Shown piece by piece: positions 57,636 through 64,000 of a stretch of 64,000 bases of DNA. Source of the stretch: Blastomussa wellsi. Its lineage: Eukaryota; Cnidaria; Anthozoa; Scleractinia; Plerogyridae. The stretch spans positions 27,391,867 through 27,455,866 of the forward strand of contig OX393563.1 in the NCBI GenBank assembly GCA_947652115.1, given 5' to 3'. The translations under genes were made by a program, and so were the position numbers. A model generated the notes under the pieces. That model was not told the origin of the DNA and made no database searches. It saw only the letters and a list, made by a program, of their open reading frames with translations. The first letter of the stretch is position 1. Each line of letters begins with the position of its first letter.

Positions 57636-58515
57636 TTAGACTATAAAATAACTTAGATACTACGCGCGCTCTCATTGGTTGATAGGTGCGTTTAGATGAG
57701 AGTATGAAAACACGGTTGGGACGTTTTAGTTTCGTGCGTAGAAAGAAACAAATATTTTATAAATACAATAAAGAACTTTTGCCGTGTTCACATAGCCTCA
57801 TCTAAACACTCCGGGGTTTGGGAGAATTCTCGAAAGTTATGCAACCCTCTACTGCGTCTCGGGTTTTCATAACTGTCTCGAATTCTCCCAAACGCCGTGG
57901 TGTTTAGATGAGGCTATGTAAACACGAAAAAAGTCCTCTATTGTTAATTAATCGCATCAATAACAAATTTCGAGGCCAGTAAGCCTTAGAACCTCGTGTG
58001 TGAATCTCTTTTGTGCAAAAAGAAGGAAAACAACAAGAAAGAACCCATCTAAGTGTACGTGACTGACGCGCGAAAAATCGAGAATTTTGTTATAGATACA
58101 TTATCCAGCGAAATCGCGCGGAATATTCCGATACTTAGCGGACTACGGCCTCGTCGGATAAAACCGGCCGGTAAATGGCAACCAGCGTACATCCTAGTCG
58201 CATCAATTTTGCCATGTAGATTACATTTTAATTCACTGCGTGTCGCCAAATCATGCTATTTTTGTTTTCCAGATTCATACAAATTACAGATAGATTTAGA
58301 GAAAAACAAACGGGAACGGCTCGAGATTGAAGTTCTTGATATTCGAGGTGAGATATATTTTTTGGAACTTAAATTCCGTTCCCAAATGACATAACAGCTA
58401 CATGCAATGCGGGCTGATATTACGGCAAGTCTAAAAGAGAAATATTTTTCATTTATTTGCAGGTAAACTTGGAGCAGCCGCCGATGTCCCCCAAATGAAA
58501 CAAGAACCCCTTTAG
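50148..58515 (+). CDS. Large nuclear-type protein with 3-4 SKI/SNO/DAC-like repeats and a coiled-coil tail; 7 exons
   Basis: Exons 50148-52806, 53385-53477, 53566-53628, 54570-54644, 56164-56226, 58273-58347 and 58463-58515 join in phase 1 throughout to 1026 residues. Exon 1 encodes repeated domains at about 82-155, 415-496 and 546-628, and a weaker one at about 209-287. Each has the order VVxIPDxHKAV, NxxxLxIxxHxF, LKxLxxI, LCTYIxKADxxxLLxxY. That order resembles the SKI/SNO/DAC homology domain of DACH and SKI proteins. This is a fold-level inference without a search. An acidic Asn/Asp-rich linker (about 660-700) and a Ser/Thr-rich stretch follow. Exons 3-6 encode two copies of a coiled-coil module (LQRKETEMKILH and IERKELEMKILH). 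The end MKQEPL is like a sumoylation motif. The first ATG in frame is at 50148; upstream codons lack ATG and reach a stop. Confidence 0.8.
53082..53342. repeat. Diverged (TGTC)n-rich stretch
   Basis: Many ctgtctgt units with interruptions, in intron 1 of the SKI/DAC-like gene. Open frames here are low-complexity artefacts. Confidence 0.8.
54222..54535. repeat. Dense GTAAAG / CTTTAC motif cluster
   Basis: Roughly twenty gtaaa(g) or (c)tttac words in both orientations in about 310 bp, with no fixed period. It ends about 35 bp before the acceptor of exon 4. Confidence 0.7.
54929..55004 (-). repeat. tRNA-like core of a foldback element, interrupted
   Basis: Same tRNA-like sequence as 4561-4633, with a good B box (gggattcgaacccgtgacc on the + strand). 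It is split after acgagcta by the 491-bp insertion at 55003-55493; the missing piece and the flank acgcattgggagcgaggtca resume at 55502. Confidence 0.75.
55003..55493. mobile_element. 491-bp insertion with 8-bp target duplication
   Basis: acgagcta flanks it at 54995-55002 and 55494-55501. The interior has no ORF that I recognise. It carries tgactctggtgatgacttcc and cactgtcaccgacagcagtg. Family unknown. Confidence 0.7.
56297..56349. repeat. Perfect 23-bp-arm palindrome
   Basis: cgcgaggtcaaacgggaaca ... reverse complement, with a 7-bp loop. In the intron after exon 5 of the SKI/DAC-like gene. Likely a MITE. Confidence 0.8.
56411..56489. repeat. Palindromic MITE
   Basis: tggatatgaagtgat and ataaccaac on the left pair with gttggttat and atcacttcatatcca on the right, around a gcgcgtagcgc centre. 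Confidence 0.8.
57782..57927. mobile_element. Inverted-repeat MITE, 146 bp
   Basis: cgtgttcacatagcctcatc / gatgaggctatgtaaacacg ends, then gtttgggagaattctcga / tcgaattctcccaaac. Nearly complete fold-back. Confidence 0.85.
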
Positions 58516-59886
58516 TGAGAGAAAAACCCCAGATGACCTGGGTCTAATCAGGTCTCCAGGCAACCAAATGCTGATTGACAGATCCTAGACTGAGGCCGAA
58601 CCAGCCCAAATGGCAACCAAGTTACCCAGGCAGAAACGTGTACAGTGGAAGGTCTTTTGACGGGCACTTTATTAAAGGGGCACTGCCACGCCATTTTGGC
58701 AACACTTCGCTCAAAGGAAAACAAAATTAATGGTTTAGTTTTGTTACCTACGTCTATATTACTCCATTGAAACCATTATTTGACGTCTGTTGTTACGGAT
58801 GGCGAGGATGCAAGTGGATTGAAAATTGAAAAAAATTGTCATTTTTTAAATTTTCAATCCATCTCCTGAAAAAAAGTAGTAAACCAACTATTATATCTTG
58901 CTCTCCCTGCTAAATTTTCATTTGATATCTTTTTCGCAATTCTGCAGGAGCAGTTTTTATAAGAGTAAAGGTATTAAAATTTAAGCAACGACTTTTAGCA
59001 CAGAATTGACCTGAACACTCCAAAATCATCGTGGCGATTCCCCTTTAAGCGGATAGCTCCACTTACAACTAAACTGCCTTCACAAATCCCTGTTTGAAAA
59101 ATAATGCAAGCTCTGCATTTCAGGCGTGGATCCAGAACGGTTTCCACCGTTTTACAGAAATCGGGCAGATATTTCTAGTGAATAAATGTGTTTTAGAAAG
59201 AAATATTCCAAATTTTACTATAAAAAACACAAAATATTCCCGTAAGTGGTCATCTATCCCTTGCACTTCCAGTGGCCGCTTTCGAGAGTCATTCTCCTAT
59301 ACAGCCAGCGCCAGTAACGGTCACTTTTTTTCCACTGTACAAACATTTATCAAGAATGTTTCAGAATAAATTTAATAAAAAAACCCAAGGAATATTTATC
59401 TATTTATTCATTTGCGTTTATTACAGCGCTTGGCTTGAAAAATTCCTGCCCTATTTTAATTTCTTTTTGGAAACATTTTCCATACATTTTAAATGTGTTA
59501 CACGCAGGGTCGACAGGTGTCAATGTAACCATCCTTTACGCCTTCAGTCTGCTGTAGTAACTTTTCCTGTTGAGTGACTTGAGTGCGGTTTAATCGTTTC
59601 TCGCGTTTTCCCGCTTTCCAAGTTCCCGCGCTTTATCGCGTCCTGAACTGTCAAGTCTTCCGCGCTTTTTTAGAGCTGTTTCACCAACCGCAGATTTTTG
59701 TCTCACGCGCTATTCCGTTTCCCGCTCTTTATTTTGGCCATCCGCCGAGGAACCCAGCGATGTCGGATTATCGCTTGTGTCAGGCAGACCTCTTTTCTCA
59801 GCGCCACCTTTGTGATAGTGACATTTAGCTCACGTGTGTAATTTGACCTGTTTGGCTTGCAAAATGGTTTGAAAAATTGTCCATTA
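58516..59886. other. Convergent intergenic region
   Basis: Between the stops of the SKI/DAC-like gene and ELP1. Holds the TTAA-flanked element at 58676-59044. Open frames at 59094-59828 have no recognisable product. Confidence 0.5.
58676..59044. mobile_element. TTAA-flanked inverted-repeat element, 369 bp
   Basis: Ends aggggcactgccacgccatt and aatcatcgtggcgattcccct are imperfect inverted repeats, with ttaa directly outside on both sides (58672-58675, 59045-59048). No ORF. TTAA targets occur in piggyBac- and Kolobok-type transposons, which is inference. A relative lies at 34085-34252. Confidence 0.75.
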
Positions 59887-62800
59887 TCACTGGAGTTGCT
59901 CCAGTTTCCAGTCGGTTGCTATCTTTCCAGTTGGAGGTTTCGGTCTTTCCGGTTCATCTGCAAAAAATTAAGAAAACAAAAATCGGTGATTACGTTTATT
60001 GATTGACAGCTTTTTGCTTGACCAATCAGGAACAAATTCAAAATTATTAAAGCACTCGTCAGTTGACCTATGGGCGTTTTCCCGCAATTGACACGTGTTT
60101 GACACTGGTTGCATATTTTCCCGCCTTTAGAACAGGTTGCACGTTTTTACTTTGAGTTCTGATTGGTTCATTCATTAATTGAGTTTGTTTGCTTTGACAG
60201 ATGCAAGGAAAGAATTTTAAAGAGTGTAAAAGGAGTCTTATTATTAATTAACGTATCAACGTATAAAATAACAACACCTTTTTGTTTATATGATGTAGCC
60301 CTCTGGTCGCCTCTCATAGCTGCGATGATGCTATTGACAGTGGCTCCAGGGCCCGTGACCTAAAACGGAGATTAAAAGCAAATCTGTGGTTGAGATAATG
60401 TAAAGGTGTGAAATTCACTTTTAGGTGTCACGCAGTATGCTAAACCAGGATTCTCTTTTTTGTTTTCCTTGGGTCAATGCACCTAGTGCGGAGCAGCACG
60501 CAGGTCGCATTTCACATGTACAGAGTCGCCGAGAGATCGAGGACAAAGTTGCAGTGGTTGACTTTGTAGGCAGACGGTTCCAGTAATCATAAGTTTCGAG
60601 AAAACAGGATTGACTATCAGGGACCGTGCAGCATATTTGCGATTGGAGGGGGCTAATGCAATGCTCACAGAATGGCTAAAAATGCATCCCAATACACCAG
60701 ATGCAGTGAATTGTTTTAGCATCGCAATACCACGAGAGAAGTAAAACGCTAATTTTTCAATTGGTTAAATTTAATATTTTTTTCACAAATAATATCTCCG
60801 CCAAGCCTTCCCCGGCTCCGCGGTCCCTGATATGGTAAATAATGAGCAGTTGTTGCTCGTAGATATTACTGCATCCGACTGGCGTGAGTAGGAAGTCATG
60901 GGTCCGGCCTCCCTTCAGGGGAGCGGAAGTTTTGTGTTCCACACTCAAGGTAAGATAACTTACATCTTTCTCAATAATGGCATAATTACACTCAGAATGC
61001 CGTTGGGGAAAGAAGGTCAAAGACAACTCAAGACGGGATTCCAACCAAAAGCAATACTTCACCAGTTGTTTTAGCCTTAAGCTCAAAATTTTAATTCTCC
61101 TTACTGAGTTACATACATTTCTTTGTATGTCAGTTATGAGAATTGAGTGCTACATCAAGACAATACACCTACGGTGATAATTTGTGATATACTCACCACC
61201 CATCTTCTTGGCAATGTATAGGTAGTGTAAGAAGAAATTGCATTTTGATCACTGCACTCAACAAACCTGTGAGACGCGATTCACATTGCTTGGGGTTTCC
61301 TCAGGAGGCCAGATGATATTCACGGCAGTCTCGACTGCGGTTACGAGTTGTTGAAAGTTTGTCTGAAGGAGAGCAGCTTGTTCTTCGCGGTCAAACAACA
61401 CCAATGTTTTTAGCAATGACGCGACATCTTCTGCAATATGAACCAAGGTTTGCAAATCTTCTTGAAATGAAGTTGGTGATAACAAGGAGAAAATCGAAAA
61501 GGGTGAAACAAACCCGTGAAATGAAACGTGTACATGATCATCGCAATTGAGAAATGCAATTTCAGCAAAGAAAAAAAAAAAAAACAGGAAAACAGATTTG
61601 AAACCGTGACTTCTGCGTTACTAGATGCTAATGCGATGCTCTACAAACTAAGCTGTTCCTAAAGTTGGCTTCAACGCAATTCTACCCAATCAAATCATGT
61701 GTCCCCAGAGTCACTTGTTCCTCGCGCACAGGCCCAGCCGGATAAGAGGGACAAGCGGCTCTGGGGACGAGAATGGGCTACAGACTGACAAAAAAGGAAA
61801 ACAAAGGAATAGAGCTAAACAGGTCCCATACCAGTGGACTTGTTTACGGTTTGAATGATGTCAGAAAGCGCTTCCATCAAAGCGAAGTCCTCGAACTTGC
61901 TGCCTTCTTTTAAGCTGTGCATCTTCCTTGTAATTTTACGACGATTCTTGGAAGATCTCCTGTCAAAAAAAGAAAAGAGTTAATTAACAATTATCCTGCG
62001 AAATCGCACGGAATGTGGCCTGTGGCTAAAATTAACAATTATTGGACGAGGTTGAGCAAAATATCGTGATTTGTCAGTGACAAGCAGATTAATTATTTGC
62101 CGAAGCCGAACTTAATTTGTTTTAATTTTGTACAATTACCTTCGGAAACTTTCAACCGCCTTCTTTTTTGATGAAGTAACACAGGCAAAATCATAACTTC
62201 ACATTCGATCGTAATAATTGTTTTATTAAAAACGCCCAAAAAATATTGTACAAACATTGCGAAAAATGCATTCTTTTACGCGTACACCTAAAATATTTGT
62301 AGGTCAATGGTATATGAGCTCATATACCATTGCCTCTAAACCAATCAGAACTCAGGAAATGCAATATCCCGAGTTTACATAGCTAGGCAACTTCTCTCGC
62401 AACTCTGGAAAACAAACTGCCATTTTTCCCGGAATGGGACAAAACTACGCATGAGCAGACCATTATTCGTAGGAAGTTATTTGCAGGTCACGTGGTAGGG
62501 TCTGGGCCAATGAAAAGGAGGGAAAAAATGAATCGAATGATAAAATGTGATATACGCCTAGCTAAGCCGCTGATGAATATGATTTGTACAGAAAAAAGAT
62601 TATGGTGCCTACCCGGTCGATCTTGACCCACGTGAACTGGTACTAGTTCCATACTCCGAGTTGTCGCCCACGCTGCTCGTGTCAGAGTATAGATCTGTAT
62701 CGTCTCGTGCCAGGCCACTTTCTGATGGAGAAAACACCGACAAAGGGAGCTTTGAACATGGATGAAATTTCTACTGCAGATTGTAACAACGAATACTTGC

Positions 62801-63804
62801 GAACGAGTAAACAAATTTTTTCACGAGTAAAATTATCACGTACCTTGAAACTCCACACTCTGACGTTCTTTAATTTCCCTGACAACTTGCAGTCGCTTGG
62901 TATATTTATCAAACAACTCCCTCTGATCTTCTACACTGCTCATGTTATGGCTGAATGCTGAAAAAAGACAATTTCCTGTCACTCGTGTGTTCTTTTCCAG
63001 TTTGGTTTGCATTTGAAAATAACCTTGTGACGACTGGTCGATTACAATTTCGAAATACGATGATAATCCGACATACCAATGACACTTATCGAACGAAATC
63101 AAACAGTCGATTAATCGAGCCCAATTGGGTTGGGTAATCGAACGTAATCGAACTCTCACTTCCTTTCGATTTCGTTCAGTTTGTTCGATTGAGTCCAGTT
63201 TGGATATTTAGGAAAAATTATAGATTTTAAGACTCGAACTAATCGAATCCAATCATTCAACTCCATTCGATGAAGTTCGATTAGTAACGTCGGGCAAATG
63301 GACAACATAGACTTTTTCTTTCTGAGGCTTGATCTGCGCGCCTTAATTTTTGCGAATTCTTTACGTCCCGCCAAATTAACGTAATGAACATTAACGGATG
63401 GAAAACGATCTTCTCCCTTTAGCCATGAGTCACCTGCCTGTGATTCCAGCGGACACGTACTTCTACAGAGATCTGTGTGGCGCCGCTGATTGGTTGTTTG
63501 CACCAGCGAAAACCAATCACAAACACTACACGGATTTTCGGAGAAGCTCGTCACCAGAATGGCAGTTTTCGACTTGAGGCCAAGACGTCTTTCTGGCAAG
63601 GGATGGAAATGGACCGATGAATTCCAGTAATATTCAGTAATATTCAGCGAGGAAAATCCCGCTCGTTTTTTTTTCTGTTTAGATAGAGTCTAGACGTCTA
63701 ATTACTCGACCTTTCATCTGCAACATTATCGACGGTTACAAACCTTCCTCTAGTGCACACCTCAGATGTGTCTCCAGGATATCTGTCCGATCATGCTTAT
63801 ACAT
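59887..63804 (-). CDS. ELP1: Elongator complex subunit ELP1 (IKAP), C-terminal part, 7 exons
   Basis: Scaffold of Elongator, which starts the modification of wobble uridines in tRNA (cm5U/mcm5U). Exons 63804-63744, 62957-62844, 62721-62613, 61959-61832, 61430-61267, 60359-60278 and 59957-59887 join in phase (1, 1, 2, 1, 0, 1) to the last 242 residues. Matches to the family: [34 protein letters not shown] then [30 protein letters not shown] with [57 protein letters not shown] at the end. The basic RSSKNRRK region is the family's proposed tRNA-binding stretch. The middle helices belong to the dimerisation TPR end. The rest of the gene lies beyond the right edge. The C-terminus is a few residues shorter than in human. 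Confidence 0.93.
60618..60835. mobile_element. Possible short inverted-repeat element in ELP1 intron
   Basis: tatcagggaccg on the left and cggtccctgata on the right are perfect 12-bp inverted repeats about 220 bp apart. Nothing else was identified in it. Confidence 0.35.
61505..61667 (-). repeat. Degraded copy of the tRNA-cored foldback element
   Basis: atgatcatcgcaattgag and then accgtgacttctgcgttact, aatgcgatgctctacaaact follow the order of the element at 4488-4790, with an A-run between. Confidence 0.55.
61700..61775. mobile_element. Short inverted-repeat MITE
   Basis: gtccccagagtcacttgtt on the left and gacaagcggctctggggac on the right, imperfect inverted repeats, 76 bp. Confidence 0.55.
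62305..62332. repeat. Perfect 28-bp palindrome
   Basis: caatggtatatgag followed directly by its reverse complement, no loop. Confidence 0.85.
63050..63300. repeat. Cluster of aatcgaa / ttcgatt words
   Basis: At least ten occurrences of tcgaac, aatcga or ttcgatt in both directions in about 250 bp, in an ELP1 intron. Probably a degenerate inverted-repeat element. Confidence 0.5.
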
Positions 63805-63849
63805 CTGTAAAAATAATAAATAATGGTCTGATGTGAAGTGTATATGAAA

Positions 63850-63959
63850 TAATTCATATTTGAACTGCGGATGTAGATGAATGTGAAGAATGATCATCGT
63901 CGTTAATTTCCAATTTAAGCAATTGGAAAGAAGAAGCCTGAAAAAAAAAAAAAAAATCA

Positions 63960-63992
<33 letters not shown>

Positions 63993-64000
63993 TGATACCG
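63850..64000 (-). repeat. tRNA-cored foldback element, cut by the window edge
   Basis: gaactgcggatgtagatgaa, gaagaatgatcatcg, gcaattggaaagaagaagcc, then gggcttcaacgggattcgaa (B box). This is the least interrupted left arm in the window, and it shows where the MITE at 4388 inserted in its sister copy. Confidence 0.75.

Noticed and set aside
59094..59828. Overlapping frames between the SKI/DAC-like gene and ELP1
   Set aside because: Low-complexity or unrecognisable translations without start context or conservation signals.
60757..61086. 109-codon frame (-) in an ELP1 intron
   Set aside because: No match to ELP1, no splice signals in phase, and the sequence looks like intronic repeat.

Overview
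This is a eukaryotic, AT-rich window with small exons, canonical GT/AG introns, dense short transposons and two fixed-size 200-N assembly gaps (17870-18069 and 40025-40224). Gene content is animal-like: XPA, ELP1, PPCDC, perilipin, a C1orf43 homologue and a Rab. The tRNA-derived repeats, foldback MITEs and Penelope-like element suit an anthozoan cnidarian, most likely a stony coral. That assignment is inference from repeat style and gene structure, not a database match.

Layout from left to right. 1-5933 (+): last exons of an unrecognised coiled-coil/acidic-tail gene whose introns hold several transposons. 7170-13173 (-): a C1orf43 homologue in seven exons. 13557-15709 (+): XPA in six exons, head-to-head with C1orf43 across 383 bp. 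16641-19620 (-): PPCDC in six exons, with a Penelope-like remnant and a hammerhead ribozyme in its fourth intron. 20439-21086 (-): an intronless Rab. 22490-24993 (-): an unrecognised acidic protein. 26277-26596 (-): an orphan perilipin-like first exon. 26600-30850: repeat-rich intergenic DNA. 30854-35989 (+): a perilipin gene in five exons. About 32.2-39.5 kb is repeated at about 40.3-47.9 kb across the second gap, so perilipin exons 2-5 and the last exon of an Mpo1/DUF962-like gene (-, up to 49042) are each present twice. 50148-58515 (+): a seven-exon gene with several SKI/SNO/DAC-like repeats and a duplicated coiled-coil exon pair. 59887-63804 (-): the seven last exons of ELP1, running off the right edge.

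The genes are single-copy housekeeping or lipid genes with no operon logic: DNA repair (XPA), coenzyme A synthesis (PPCDC), tRNA wobble modification (ELP1), vesicle traffic (Rab), lipid droplets (perilipin) and possibly sphingoid/2-hydroxy fatty acid breakdown (Mpo1-like). Exon boundaries below were set by hand from splice sites, phase agreement and remembered family sequence. Except where stated, every junction keeps one open frame.

Most notable: the multi-repeat SKI/DAC-like gene; a structurally complete hammerhead ribozyme next to the Penelope-like ORF; a 2.3-kb inverted-repeat transposon carrying RecQ-like helicase remnants; a foldback element with a tRNA-like core; and the gap-separated 7.3/7.6-kb duplication, which looks like two uncollapsed haplotypes.
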